Shown here: positions 30,953 to 43,700 of the stretch, piece after piece
Position numbering within the stretch: position 1 is the first letter of the stretch
Layout of the letters: each line of letters begins with the position of its first letter
Assembly (NCBI GenBank): GCA_030272585.1
Contig: BSYQ01000007.1
Span: forward strand, 3,600,001 to 3,664,000
Length of the DNA stretch: 64,000 bases
Direction: 5' to 3'
Source of the DNA: Bryopsis sp. KO-2023
Lineage: Eukaryota; Chlorophyta; Ulvophyceae; Bryopsidales; Bryopsidaceae
Translations under genes and position numbers: made by a program
The notes under the pieces: model-generated
What the model was told of the DNA's origin: nothing
The model's database searches: none
Seen by the model: only the letters and a program-made list of their open reading frames with translations

Positions 30953-32049
30953 CGTGGAACTTTGTTCGGTTTTCTATTAGGGCAGCAGACAAAGTGGTCG
31001 CAAAAAAGAAAAATTCAAATCCTCGCCGAACCTCTCCTCTCCTTCGGAAAGAAAAATCACAACAAAAAACCACAGCCACAGCAGATTGAAGGGGGCCGTG
31101 TTCATTTACCTTCCCAGCATCGCTTTCCCCCCAAAACACCACGGACGGCCTCACAGAATCGCAAACGAACGGGTTGGAGCGCCGGCACTTGAGACTTTTG
31201 ATTGTTTTTGGCTCATGGAGATTTGATGCGACTGGACTCTTCGGAAGGAATGAGTTGAGACTACACAGAGAGGGGGAGTTTTCGTTTCAATTTAGTTGGG
31301 TCGCCAGCTCCCAAGCATTCAAAAGTTGTTTTTGTTTTTCCTCACACCACCCCAGGTTTTTGGCCGAACTATTTCAGACCCTGACTTGCTTAAGCAAGTC
31401 CTAGTCGAGTCTTTGTTTCTATCTTTCTTCTTTCAGTTTTGGGAAGCGGTTTGGTTTTCTCTTCCTTGGTTCCTTGGTTCTGTGGAACTTTCCAGTTTGG
31501 GCGAGATCTTGGAACAGTCAGAGTGTGGGCAAAAGAGTCGCAGAAAAAAAAATATCACAACCCAACACTCCCATCGCACAAGCTTTACAAAAAAGAACAG
31601 CTGCGAAAAATGATAAAAAACATCCCTCAACGACCATATCTGGGTGTTGGCACACCGAAGCCGAAGTCGGATGCACCCGAGAAGGAAAAACAAGTTTTCG
31701 CCCCGTGGCTGCGCAGATTCGAAAAGACGTGAAACCTCTCACCAGACAGCAAAAATCACGCGTGGTCTGATTTGTTCATTGGATTTCGCAGTGAAAAATG
31801 TGGTGATTTTGGGCTGTCACACCATCCCTCCACGCCTACAAATTCAAATTTGGCGGGATTTCGAAACATAAAAAACAAGCTTTGCTTCGCTTTTTGAACC
31901 CAGCTTCTTTCACGCGAAAAAAAAACACACACACGTTTTTCCAGGAACCCGAGTGTGTCAAAAAAACCAAAAGGAACAGCCGTTCACTTCGATTGACAGT
32001 GATCTCGGTCTTCGTACGTTTCCTTGCTTCACCTGCACAAGCGAAAAAC
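30953..32049. promoter_or_regulatory. Shared head-to-head intergenic region
   Basis: About 1.1 kb lies between the start codons of two divergent genes that both begin with a signal-peptide exon ending in phase 1. No coding exon is recognisable within it. The region should hold both promoters, but I see no motif I could name with confidence. Confidence 0.45.
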
Positions 32050-33375
32050 ATGGCACGACAGATTAACCTCGTAGTTGTGTGCGCTGTCGCTCTTCTTGCT
32101 GCTGTGACGCAAACCGATGGTGAGCCCTGGGTTTCGACCTCGCGCGATCGGTGTTCCGGTCAGCACACCGCTTCCGAGCGTTTTTTTTGTTAGATATTTT
32201 TGCTTGCGCAACAGATCACCGCCGCACGTTTTGGACAAGTAGATCCTTTCGCAGTTTTTTGGTTTCGGCAGTTTTTTTGTTTCGAAGCTCCCCTCCCGTT
32301 CGTTGTTGTTTGAGTTATTTTGTCCTTGTTTTTACCTGGGGTTGTGGGTTCCGGTGATATCTGGTGTGCGTGAGAAGCGCTTGACTGATGCTGGGCAATG
32401 ATTTAAAAAAATCCATGTTGATTCGCAGCTCGCCGATTTCCCACGCGGAGCTCTTCCGTCAGCGTGACGCTCGTAGGACCAGGAAGTTACTCATCCAGCC
32501 AAAGCACCAGCTTCCCTTCATCGGGTATGATCAAATCTCGAGGGGGCAGCTTTGCAGCATTGCAAGGGGGGGGGGAATTGGGATTTTTTGACCCTTTCTG
32601 TTATCATTGTTTGGAATAGGACCTCACTGCACCAACTTGTTTTGACCATGATTCTTCCGGGTCAATTGCCTGGACTATGGAGCTGCCATATTTCAGCCGT
32701 GGAAAACCCTTTTTCGACTGTTTGAAGCAAATGGTGCTGGGAAAAAATTCCAGAAAAGCTCATCCGATCTGTAGTCGCAGCTTTTGTTCATCCTGTTGAA
32801 GTGGCGATTCCGTTTCACTTGCAGGAAGTGGCAGTCCCTCCAAGTTCCTTACCCAGGTGTTCAACAACGAAAGGGCGACCATCATGCGGGAATCCAGGGA
32901 ATCTCAATCCTCGAGACCCGGTGATCGCTTTGTGAGGAGCAAATTGCCCACAGCCAATCAGTTCCCAGCTCCATCTCCATCGCGATTCGGCTGGCCCAGC
33001 AGCTCGAGGCCTTCTTCCATGACCAGGGGTGGAGCTTTCTCGAGCTCCAGCTTTGGGGGAAGAACCAGCACCACAGGATCATCCAGCTTTGTGTCTTCAG
33101 GTCAGTTTCCACTAGACTAGGAAATCCATCCGGGTTTTATTTTCTTAGGTTTGCATTTTAAATTGTGGAGCTCGAAACTTTGCTGAGGAGAAAGCATATA
33201 TGTATATTTGTATGGATTTAAAGATATCAGCATGCTTATATATATATATATATGCTTTCATGCTGTGCATTAATTTTCTATTCTTTTTTGGACAGGAAAT
33301 TCTCAAGTGAGCGTTGGAGGCTCTGGCTCTGCTTCAGCATCCGGTTCTTCAAGCTTTTTCAGCTCCTTCGGTTAG
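32050..33375 (+). CDS. Small secreted serine-rich protein
   Basis: Four exons join without a fault: 32050-32119, 32429-32524, 32825-33100 and 33296-33375. Every intron is phase 1 with GT-AG ends. The product is about 173 residues. A clear signal peptide (MARQINLVVVCAVALLAAVT) is followed by a mature part that is Ser/Gly/Pro/Arg-rich (SVSVTLVGPGSYSSSQSTSF, FGWPSSSRPSSMTRGGAFSS, GGSGSASASGSSSFFSSFG-stop). One more ordered, charged patch lies in the middle (KFLTQVFNNERATIMRESRE). There are no cysteines in the mature part and no membrane segment. I infer an extracellular or cell-covering component, possibly O-glycosylated. No family is recognised. Start chosen as the only ATG giving a signal peptide. 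Symmetrical phase-1 exons allow exon gain or loss without a frame change. Confidence 0.8.
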
Positions 33376-34828
33376 AATGGTCGACAGAGAGAGTGCTGGG
33401 GTCGATAAATATATATTTTATATATAATTTGCCTTCTGGGTTGTACGATTCAGAGGGGTGGTTTTGGTCTGTCTGGGGATGGCTTTTGGGTTAATTCATA
33501 CCTCTTTTTGCTTTGAAAAGGAGTTACAGAGGATGGAACTTTCTTCGGTTTTTGACATGGAGTTTCTTCAACAAGGGGGCCCATGGTATATCAAGAAAGC
33601 ATAAAAGAAATTCAACAAATGTTGAAAAAAAAGAAAATGCTGTATTGTATTTTAGGAGCAATCGCAACTTTGTTATATATTTTAGAAAGTGTTGATGGGA
33701 GAGTGGGTTATTTAAAAAGAATAGGGGAAAGGTCATGGGTGTTGCAGATTGTGGTCAAACCATGTCTGTGGGGAGAGTGGTCGAGCAGATTGGAATTTAT
33801 TCTTAAACTCTTCTTTGTTGTTTGGATTCATTGTAATGATGTCGATAACATTGTGGATTATTATATAGCAGTTTTGCCCTGTTGCTTTATGTGCAAAAAT
33901 ATCTGGAAAGAATAGATATTTTGAGGAATGCCAGTGGATTGAACTGGAAAGCACCCTGCAAATCTCAGGAGGGGGGGGTGCAAAATTTGGATTTGTATTG
34001 AAAAGATTGACAGAAGCTTCACACTCGGAAACATTTACTCTTTAGACTCCCACATTGCCAGGGGCTCGGGGGAAAATTAACTGTTGGGTCTGGGTTGATG
34101 ACTCACCCAGTGCTCCTGAAAGTAGTTGAGAAAGAAATATATCCTTGGCAGGAAAATAACCTAGTGATAACTATATATATAACTAGTGAATATTGTTTTT
34201 TACTTAATGTTGACTGCAAACATTGCCCTAGGCAGTCCATTTGCTCTTTAATTCAGTTGCAGTTTTTGGCGGAGTTTTTGAGAAATTTCTGGGAGTCAGG
34301 GGCAACAAGGAATTGAATCCTGATTTCATTCATATCCAATATGCCTCCTTTTCTTTGGGATGTGGGAAAAAACCCCGAAGGGAGAAAAACCTCACACGAT
34401 GAAGAGTGGAAAGGGTCTTCTCCCCAAGCCAATTGCAGGAACAAAAACAAGGATTCCAACCAATCGAGGAATTTTAGGTTTAGTAAAAACGATGCGAAAA
34501 TCAGTGCAGAAAATTTGGATCTCAAATGAAGGCAGCTGAAAGTCGATGAGACGAAGCTTGGGTATATTCAGATCATGAATCATTGAGGCTTGTTTTGATG
34601 GGTGCTTTTTTTTTGTACCTCCCTTCTTGTTGATCAACCGATTTGGCACCTTAACTTAATTCTTCTTTCCCAATACTGGGTAGTATTTTTTTTTTTGGGG
34701 GGGGGAGATGGTGTGTGTTTTTTTGGGGGGGCTTTTCCATTTAATGAATGCATTGGAGAAGATTTTAAAAAGGTGAATAGAATTTAGGTAAGAGGTGTGT
34801 GTTTGTTGGAACAGGAGATTGGGTGGTG
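33376..34828. other. Gene-free stretch
   Basis: 3' flank of the serine-rich gene and AT-rich DNA up to the retroelement. TA-rich runs and G/T homopolymers occur (near 34695). No exon is recognised. The last four bases (GGTG, 34825-34828) form the target duplication of the outer retroelement. Confidence 0.45.
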
Positions 34829-35155
34829 TGTTGGACCGGGTAGAACACAAGTACTGAAAGACAGACATAAGAGCGACACATCAACAAATTCACACAACGG
34901 ACACTCATTTCTAATGAAAGTACTACCACACGATTTGACTCTGAGAGCGATGTCAAATCTGTTGAATCGACTGGTCAGTGCGGGTGAGAGGCCCCATGGC
35001 AGTAGGGGTTTTACGTTAGAAGTACGAGGTATGAGTCAGTGGAGGAAGTGTGAGAGTTGAGTGAGTCGGGAAGGAAAGTCTGTGAACGGGAGTTCGGGGT
35101 TGTCTTTTTGTTGTAAGACTTTTTTTGCGGAAGGCTCGTTCTTCCAGTAACAACA
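34829..35155 (+). repeat. 5' LTR of the outer element
   Basis: 327 bp, TG...CA ends, no difference from the 3' LTR by eye. Confidence 0.93.
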
Positions 35156-37081
35156 TGGTTTCGGAGCGAACAGGGTGGATCCTGGCCTTTGGGGGCTTGG
35201 CTCTACTAGCCGGTATGTCGCTGCTGTTACAGCGACCACCGACGATATCAGATCAAAATGCGGCGCCGGCAACACCAGCCGGAAGGGCGCCAGCAACGTA
35301 TCCCCCATCACCTCCTCCATTCTCTACGCCTCACACGCCCAGAACGTCTCCACACGAGCTCTGGCAGAGGCTGATGTGGTCGATCAGACATCGACACTCA
35401 CATCGTGCCCTACCCTCCCCTTCACCGAACCCCGCTGCTGCGTGGGACACCCTGGAGCTTGTGCAGCTCGCAGACAGGATGCACAAGCTCTGGGGTGTCC
35501 TGCGGGGATCCAACGCCAACCTGGTCGGAGCAGGGATCGCCTCCTCGCTTCTGCTGGGGTACCTACTGAAGTTCCTCGACAAAGGTTCTGCATGGTTACG
35601 GCGGCGTAGAACAGAGACGGCGATGAGAAGGGAAGTCCTGGAGCTCGGGAGTGCGGCGCCTGCGGCTTCAGTTTCGACGGAGGGATCAGCTACGTTGGAC
35701 AGACTTCGGCGGCTGCAACAAACGGAGGAGGAGACAGAGTTGGAGTTTTTGCAGCGTTTTTTCCTGATGTTCTTAAACACGGGACAAGCGGCGGAGGTGG
35801 AAGAGGAGAAAAAAGCGGTCAAGCTACTCGTGGCCCGGTTACCGGGGAGGGTGTTGAGCCGCGTCGTGTTGGAAACAGAGTTCGAAAAACTTACCTTCAG
35901 CGGACTTCGGGAGCTTTTGGATCGAATGAAGAGGAGGACGGAATACAGGGAAGCAGTTCTCGCGGAAGTAAAGAAGGAGGAGGAGGGAAAGGAAGAAGTG
36001 AAAGTGGATGCTAAAGCAGAACCTAAGGTGGGGACGAAAGTTTTGGTGGCGGACAGGCCACCTACTCGGACGGGAGAGATTCCGTACTGCCAGTTTTGCG
36101 GGCGGAAGGGGCACTGGGAAGCGCAGTGCCGGACGAAGAGGAGAGCGCAGGTGGCGAGTGTGGAAGAGGATGCTTTCGGCGAGCTGCTGGAGGCAATACA
36201 GCAAGAGCAGCCGTCGTCGTCGTGCCATTCGGTCGCAGCAGGAACGCCCGCCGGAGATACGGTGCGAAAACAACTTCGGGTGAAACTCAGGCTGGAAGGA
36301 GAACAGGGAGGGAGTAACCACCTTTTCGAAGCGTTGGTCGACAGCGGAAGTGGATGCTCCATCATGCCATGGAAGGTTTGTCAAAGGCACGGATGGGGAG
36401 TCGCTCCTCCGAAAGGAGTGCTAACGCTGACCGGGTTCAATGGAAGCAAGGAGAGCGTGCGAGGGACGGTGACGCTCGACGTCAAAGTAGGACCGTGGGA
36501 GGGGAAGGAAGTATTTTTGGTTTCGGAAAACACACCCCAGATTATTCTGGGCGTCCCCCTCCTCGCACACCTTTCCCTCACCGTCGACTGCGCTCGCAAC
36601 TGCCTCTGGGGCAAGAACGGAACGTCCATCCCTTGCCACGCAGTCATGAAGGTAGGGGAGAAGTCGGGAGAGTTAGAGCGGGGTGTGGTTCGAGTGCTGC
36701 AAGACCCCCTCACGAAAAAAGGACGCAGGATTCGTTTAGTGGGGAAGGATGGGGAGTTTCGGTTACCCCTGGGTTCGTCGTTGGTTCTGGGACCCTACGC
36801 GATTAAAACGGTTGTTCTTCCTTTTCGAATTACTGGGCCTGGCCTGTTTTCGTTAATGGCCATAGGACAACCCCACAACCTCCTTCACTCTGTGACGACG
36901 AACTCCGACGGAAGAGTTCGACTCACGCTGTATAACGCCCAGTTGGAGGCGAGGATGCTTACTGCAAAACTGTGTTTGGTTAGCTTCAGGGTGGCTGAGG
37001 GAACGCCGGTGGTGATAGAGGAAGGAGGAGCAGAGGAGGAATGTGTCGAACAGGAGGAGGATGGTTTACTGCCACATGGTT
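35155..37081 (+). CDS. Outer element: Gag and protease region
   Basis: The ATG sits on the last base of the LTR and overlaps the primer site. The N-terminus is hydrophobic (WILAFGGLALLAGMSLLL), and a second hydrophobic run follows about 120 residues later (GAGIASSLLLGYLLKFL), unusual for a Gag protein. A CCHC knuckle (CQFCGRKGHWEAQC) and an aspartic protease signature (ALVDSGSGCSIM) with a matching ILGVPLLAH follow. The inner element interrupts this element at the right end of this region. Fossil element; described by parts only. Confidence 0.85.
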
Positions 37082-37253
37082 TGATACGTTGTCGCACTCA
37101 TTTTGCAGTACGAGTGTGTAGTACGGGTTAGTACGGGTTCTAGGGGGTTAAGTTCAGAGAGAACACTTGTAAATTAATTCTCTGGTTTGTGAAAGTGTGT
37201 GACCCCTGTCTCAACTTCAGCAACAACTCACTAAAACCTACAGGGACCTAACA
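37082..37253 (+). repeat. 5' LTR of the inner element
   Basis: 172 bp, TG...CA ends, one base different from the 3' LTR (near 37226). Confidence 0.93.
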
Positions 37254-37755
37254 ACTGGTTTCGGAGCCGAAGCACCCTACCTGCAAGTCGAGTCTACTTA
37301 GTGGAAGAGATCGACAGGAGATTTTGCAGTCGAGGTGCAAAAGATCAGGGTCGGCTAGGTCGAAGAAGGTTTCCCCTCGTGTCTGGAACCTACTTCGTGT
37401 TGCTGCGCACCAACCAAACGCTGGACGAAAGAGAACGCACGTTGTTGCGCTCGATCATCCCTCCCAAAATCACAGGATCTATAGATCCTTGGACGCTACG
37501 ACCACAGCACGGCGTAGTAGTACTTCCGTTTGTCGGAGAGTTGTCGACACTGCACGCGGTTACCGCAGAGCGGACAAAACGAGTCTGCCAGCGGACGTTT
37601 CTGCGGACGAATACGTTTCCGCCAGAAATTACGTGCCAGAAACCGCTGCCAGAAACCGCTGACAAAGAGTGACCAATTAGTCACGTGGATTACCCGCCAA
37701 CGGAATCCACCAAACGGACACGTGATTCTACCGCCGACGAATCAAGACATCCACC
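37254..37755 (+). other. Inner element: primer site and leader
   Basis: The primer site TGGTTTCGGAGC starts at 37256. The untranslated leader is about 500 bases. The primer tRNA would have an acceptor strand starting TTCGGAG, not the usual plant-type initiator sequence. Confidence 0.7.
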
Positions 37756-40722
37756 ATGAGCGGAAACGACGAGCAGCTATACCTGGAATACGGTATCGAA
37801 GACAATCAGCAAGAGCGCGACGCCCCAGATGGCCCGCCGCTATATCCGCTGATCGTCGCCCAGGAATTACCTGCTGTCGGACTGCCAATACAGGCAGAAA
37901 TGGACCGGCCATTACAGGCATACGGTATCCCCGCGCACCCGGACATGGTGGAGGAAGCAGGCGATGAGGAAGCGGACATTGGCCCGGAGTTTGATGAGGA
38001 GATGGAGGAAGAGCCGGGAGTCTTCATCAATCAACAAACGCAGCACCTGCAACAGAGCCAAGTGAACGTGCATAACCAGACTTTGCACGTGCACAATGAC
38101 GGCCTGCAGGAGCGCGATCTCCATGAATCGCAAGAGCGGTTATACAGCCAATTGTCCGAGGAGGCTGCCCAGCGGACAGCCCAGGTCGCCGAGCACCTTG
38201 ATAGTCGGATGGAGGGAGCTTGTTCAAGCATGGCTTCCCAAGTACATGATGTGTTGGACTCTACTCTACAGTCCCGCCATCACCAGATCGAAGGACAGCT
38301 CAGTGAAAGGTTGGATGAGCGGATACAAGATCTGGATGCTGCAGCCAAGGGGAGGCTCAGCCAAATGGAAGCTGGCTTGGCGAATATCCGTGATGTCGCC
38401 CAGAAAGAGGTGGACGAAGCCAAAGAGGCTCAGCGGATATTGGCCGAACAAGTAGCGGACACGGATGAGCAAAGAAGGAAACTCGAAGAAGAGTTTGACC
38501 GGCAACATGCCGACGCCCTTTGGGGGTTGGATACGGTTCAACAAGAACTGAGAGAGACCCAGGCACTAGTGGATGCGGGTCAGAGTAAACAGTTCAAAGA
38601 ACTCATTCGTGTTAAGCATGATCTTGAAGCGACTAAAGACAGAGCGGAAAGTTTTCAAACACAGCATCATGCGGAAGTAGCCTATTTGTTAAAGGAGGCA
38701 GCGGCTGCGAAAGAAGCGGCGGCTAGATTACAAATGGAAATGGAGGAGTTGAAAAGAAGTCAGAGTCGGTCTTCAAGGAGAAGCAGATCGAGAAGCTCAA
38801 CAAGGAGCAGAGAGCCGCGGGAAATGTTACAAGAAATGCTACAAGATCCGGAAACAGCGCAAGAGCTAAAGAAGGTGTTTGAGGATGTAGCGGACACAAA
38901 GTTCACGTCGAATTTTGAGTTTTGGCGGAAGAAAGATGCTGCAGCAGTTGCCACACAAATGGCATCCGCTGCTCAACAAACACCTCTTGTGGCTGCTATG
39001 GCGGGAGCGGGAACCAGAACGGTGGCACAACCACCAAGCTTGGCCGAAGTACAAGTTCCATTCGGTCAACCGCCCCAAACCTCATCCGGCTTTGCCCCGG
39101 ATTCGGTAGGTTTCCCGCCAATACCACCAGTATTCCCGCGGGCAAATAGACCGATTACCCGACCTGCATCACCCCCAGTCATTATTCCTGGAGTGGGGCG
39201 AGGCAGTGCAATCAGCGGACAGGGAAATGTACCTAGGCCGATCGTGAGGCCTAGCGCTGTGTTTGGACAAACACCAAATACAAGACCACCAGCGGTATTA
39301 CAGCCAGTACAACCGCCACAGCGTACGCAGGCTTCTCCCGTGGTACAAACTGTTCCGCTGACAACTCCAACAACCACGTCACCCGAGCCACCTAGAACAT
39401 TACCCATGCCACCACCAGTTTCTCAGCCAGTGTTATCACATCCATCAATGATTTCACCACCCGGCTATTATGCCATGGGAGCATCATACATTCGGCCTTC
39501 TATCTTAGGTCACTCCGTGAATGTATACGGAGCTCCATCATCCGGAAACCCCTATGTTGGATGGGGATCCTATCCGCGTATTCCTCAACGCGCAGGCGGA
39601 GGAGGCGGAGGAGGCGGAGGTGGAGATGATGATGGTTCCGGTGATGGAAGTGGCGGAGGCCCATCGGACAGAAGTGGCCGTGGGTCTGCACCTGGACCAC
39701 ATATTGGTGGAGGAGGAGAAGGACCATCTAGGAACCCAGGAGGCGGTCCTGGAGATGGTGGTGGTGGAGGTGGCGGAGGAGGCGGACCTCCTGGTCCCCC
39801 AGGTGGGGTCCCAGATTTTATGGGCTATGCACGTCCAGAAAATCGTTTGCTTCACATTCCCAATGCGGTCAAATTCCCGATGCCGAAACCGTATACTGGC
39901 GCTGGAGATCGCTGGATTCGGGATTGGCAGGCAGAACTCACCAACTTCTGTAAAGTATATGATTTGGATGAGTCTGTTTGGCTTAAAGTATTCCGCACAA
40001 ATCTCTCTGGTTCAGCCGCCACATGGCGGAATATGCAAGAGATGCGGATTCGGGAAGGAGTTCGTCCGATGTTCCAGGACTGGGTACAACTTGTGGAAGA
40101 GTTAGCTATTGCTTTCGAACCAACAAGAATGTCCGATGTTTCGCGTAGGAAGCTGCGGAAACTTCAACAAACGGGGACTGTTCGTTCCTACATTAACGCA
40201 TTTCGGGATCTCATACTCAGAATTCCGAATATGACGGAGGAGGAGCAGTACTTGACGTTTGTTGACGGACTACGGCCCCAGATCCGACATCAAGTTGTTA
40301 CAATGGTGACAGAAGGAGTGGAAGCGGCGATAGTCACTGCCGAAAGAATCGATTCGTTGGGTAGCCAATCTCAAAACAACCGCGGACGTGGTCGCGGACG
40401 AGGGCGATGGAACTGGAATTGGAAAAACAAGCCCAAAGCTGATCAGAACCAGCAAATGCAAGGTCAGCAACCGCAACCACCACCTCCACCCCAAGATCAA
40501 AATCAGCAAATGGGAGGAGGCAACAGAGGTGGCGGCGGCCGTGGCCGCGGAAGAGGCGGAAGACGAGGTGGCGGACGAAATCGAGGTGGTGGCGGAAGGC
40601 AGCAACAAGGCGGAGCTAGAGGCGGAGGCGCATGTTACATCTGCGGTGAAGTGGGTCATGGCTTTGGAAAATGTCCTAAAGGCCCAACTTTTCAAAAATG
40701 GCTAAAAGATCACGCCGCATAG
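37756..40722 (+). CDS. Inner element: Gag (988 residues)
   Basis: Unusually long Gag. A predicted coiled coil spans about residues 80-330 (SQLSEEAAQRTAQVAEHLDS, REPREMLQEMLQDPETAQEL), then a Pro-rich stretch and Gly-rich runs. The retrotransposon Gag core is at about 700-880 (DRWIRDWQAELTNFCKVYDL). An RGRGRGRW/GGGRGRGRGG basic stretch follows, and one CCHC knuckle at the end (CYICGEVGHGFGKC). It overlaps the Pol frame by 25 bases in a different frame, as is usual where the family uses frameshifting. Confidence 0.88.
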   Translation: MSGNDEQLYLEYGIEDNQQERDAPDGPPLYPLIVAQELPAVGLPIQAEMDRPLQAYGIPAHPDMVEEAGDEEADIGPEFDEEMEEEPGVFINQQTQHLQQSQVNVHNQTLHVHNDGLQERDLHESQERLYSQLSEEAAQRTAQVAEHLDSRMEGACSSMASQVHDVLDSTLQSRHHQIEGQLSERLDERIQDLDAAAKGRLSQMEAGLANIRDVAQKEVDEAKEAQRILAEQVADTDEQRRKLEEEFDRQHADALWGLDTVQQELRETQALVDAGQSKQFKELIRVKHDLEATKDRAESFQTQHHAEVAYLLKEAAAAKEAAARLQMEMEELKRSQSRSSRRSRSRSSTRSREPREMLQEMLQDPETAQELKKVFEDVADTKFTSNFEFWRKKDAAAVATQMASAAQQTPLVAAMAGAGTRTVAQPPSLAEVQVPFGQPPQTSSGFAPDSVGFPPIPPVFPRANRPITRPASPPVIIPGVGRGSAISGQGNVPRPIVRPSAVFGQTPNTRPPAVLQPVQPPQRTQASPVVQTVPLTTPTTTSPEPPRTLPMPPPVSQPVLSHPSMISPPGYYAMGASYIRPSILGHSVNVYGAPSSGNPYVGWGSYPRIPQRAGGGGGGGGGGDDDGSGDGSGGGPSDRSGRGSAPGPHIGGGGEGPSRNPGGGPGDGGGGGGGGGGPPGPPGGVPDFMGYARPENRLLHIPNAVKFPMPKPYTGAGDRWIRDWQAELTNFCKVYDLDESVWLKVFRTNLSGSAATWRNMQEMRIREGVRPMFQDWVQLVEELAIAFEPTRMSDVSRRKLRKLQQTGTVRSYINAFRDLILRIPNMTEEEQYLTFVDGLRPQIRHQVVTMVTEGVEAAIVTAERIDSLGSQSQNNRGRGRGRGRWNWNWKNKPKADQNQQMQGQQPQPPPPPQDQNQQMGGGNRGGGGRGRGRGGRRGGGRNRGGGGRQQQGGARGGGACYICGEVGHGFGKCPKGPTFQKWLKDHAA

Positions 40723-43700
40723 AGGAGACTTCACTCCATGCGGCCAGAAGAAAAAGAGCCAGACGCCGAAGATATAGACATCGCAGACGTCAGAAGCTCC
40801 GGGAGTCACGAGCAAGAGAACGAGAGGGGAATAAAAAGACCGAGAAAGAGTCAAAAAGAAATCCCGCCCAGAGGGCTGAAAATCCGCTGATGAGTACAAA
40901 ACTTGGTGACAAAGAGCGGATGGATGATTCAAGTACGGTCATCCTAAGCACTTCCGGCAGAGAGTTGGCGGAAAGTGTTGGTTCAGTACATGAAGACTCT
41001 GGAAGTTCCTCCGGAGATAGCAACCTGGAATCTGTCCCGCCTTGTGGAGAGAAACAGGCTTCGGAAGGAAGTGTAAAAAGTTTAGACCGGACCAGCCCAA
41101 GGGTTCCGTCTGACGCCGATGCAAGGGAGGCATCGGACAGAAAGAAACAACCGGGGGTTGAAGGTGGGGATTACCTTCAAGACAGTTTTAACCCGCTGGT
41201 AAATAATCACCACCTTAAGTTCATGGGATATGAGCTTAAGGGGCGGATAGGGGGAGTTTCAATCTCCGCTTATTTGGACTGTGGAGCTACGGAAAATTAT
41301 GTAGCGCAGAAACTTGTGGATCGTTTGGGGTTAGAGTTCTCCTCGTGTAATAAGACCGTTTCATTAGCCAACGGGTCTGTTTGCAATGTGGACAAACGAT
41401 GCGGAAACATCAACATGCAGTTGGGCGGATACAAAACCCAGTTTTCTGCGGATGTTTTTCCTCATCTCACGTATGACATCGTGTTAGGGTTACCGTGGCT
41501 CATCGCCAATAACCCGTCCATAGACTTTGCACAGGGAACTATCAACATTCGCCAAGGTCAAGGTTGGATAACAGTACCGGTAAAGGAAAGACCGACTGAT
41601 TATCTTCAACTTGCGAATGAAACCACACCTCTCATCACCCACAAGAAGATATTCCGCTACATCAAGAAGCAAACTGAAGCCACAGATAGTTTGGCTTACT
41701 TGGTGGTGGTGCGTGAATCTGACCCCACGGATAGCAATCACTTGATGCAATATCCGTATGAGGGGGTAACCGTTGATAGCCTTCAAACTTCAGCGGGCAC
41801 CAACACACCACAAGAGACGGAGGTACCGAAGTTGCTGCATGATCAGATGCACCCGGATATCCGCTCTGTGGTGGAGGAATATAGCCACATTTTTCCAAAA
41901 GATCTCCCGCCTGGCATACCTCCCGTCCGCAAGGGTCATGAATTTAAGATCGACCTTGAGGATGAGAGTATGAGCCCAATCCACCGTCCCCTGTACAAAC
42001 TTTCTCCGGCTGAATTGGATGAAGTTCGGACACAAGTGGATTATCTCCTCGAGCAACGGAAGATTAGGCCGTCAGAGAGTCCCTGGGGAGCTCCCATACT
42101 CTTTGTCCCTAAGAAAGACGGCGGACTGCGGATGTGTGTTGATTACAGATGGATCAACCACTACACCATTAAAAACCGCTATCCACTTCCGCTCCCCGAA
42201 GAGTTAATGGACCGGCTCGCGAAAGCAAAGATCTACACCAAGATCGACCTCCGCTCGGGCTACTGGCAATTTCCAGTCCGGCCAAAGGATACCCCAAAAA
42301 CTGCATTCCGCACACGATACGGGCATTTCGAGTTCCTCGTTTGTCCCTTCGGAATGTCCAACTGTCCGGCCCAGTTTCAGACTATGGTGCAGGATTTGTT
42401 GGGGGAGTTTTTGGACCACTTTGTGGTTGTTTTCATTGACGACATTCTGGTGTTTTCCAATTCAGTGGAAGAACATGTCGATCATTTGAAACAGGTATTC
42501 GAGCGGTTACACAAACACAAGCTCTACGCGAAAGCGAGCAAGTGTGAAGTGGGGGTCAGCGAGACCGATTATCTGGGATATCATTTGTCAGGGAAAGGCC
42601 TGCAACCAATGAGTGATAAAGTGCGGGCTATTCAAGAATGGAAGGAGTTGAGCTCAGTTGGGGATGTGCGAAGTTTTCTGGGCATGGTATCTTACTATCG
42701 TAAGTTTATACCAGAGTTTGCGCGGATTGCAGGACCCTTACATGATCTGATCAAAAAGAATCATGTGTGGACATGGGGGCCTATTCAGCGCGAAGCCTTC
42801 AGCAAACTCAAGCAAAAGATCACCCGCACCCCCATACTTCTCCTACCCGATCCGCTTCTTAGGTACACCGTAATAACGGACGCATCAGGAACTGCATATG
42901 GAGCAGTTCTGTGTCAGGACCATGGAAAGGGGCTACAGCCAATAGCCTACCTTTCAAGACGATTAAAACCAGCTGAGACACGATATTCCGCATATGAGCG
43001 GGAGCTGGGGGCTGTAGCATATGCGCTCAGCCAATGGCGGCATTACCTCGAAGGAGCGCCTGGGGAGGTTACGGTTCTGACAGACCATCAGCCGATAACC
43101 CACTTCATGACCCAAGCTAAAATGTCGCGGACACAATCCCGATGGTATACGTCAGGGTATTTTGATTCCATAGATCCAAAAATCGTCTATGTGCCTGGTA
43201 AAGCCAATGTATTGGCGGATGCGTTATCCCGAAGCCTTCCTGATTCACAGGATCAAATTCATGCTTTGTCCGCCTGGGTGGTGGATGAAGCGGATGCATG
43301 GAAGACCGCTATTGCAGCAGATCAAAAACTGCAAGCGGAAGTCGCGAAAATCCAAGAGGGTAAACCCACGAAACTTTCGTTCGAGGATGGCTGGTTGTAC
43401 TATCAAGCAACTCCCACCTCAGACAAAGTACTAGTGGTTCCAAATGGATACCGGAAAAAGGTTATGGGGGAGTTCCATGATGTTCCGAGCGCTGGACACG
43501 CAGGTGCCGCCCGGACATCGGATGTGCTACAGCGATACTACTGGTGGAAAGGAGTTGGAAAGGATGTCCAAGCATATGTGCGGACATGTCCTGTCTGTCA
43601 GCGGACAAAAGCTGATACGACGAAGCAGAAAGGGCTTCTGCATCCACTCCCAATACCGACAACAAAGTGGGAACAGATCACCACTGACCTCGTGACTGAT

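Noticed and set aside
37530-37967. Frame overlapping the inner element's leader and Gag start
   Set aside because: Shadow of the Gag coding sequence in another frame.
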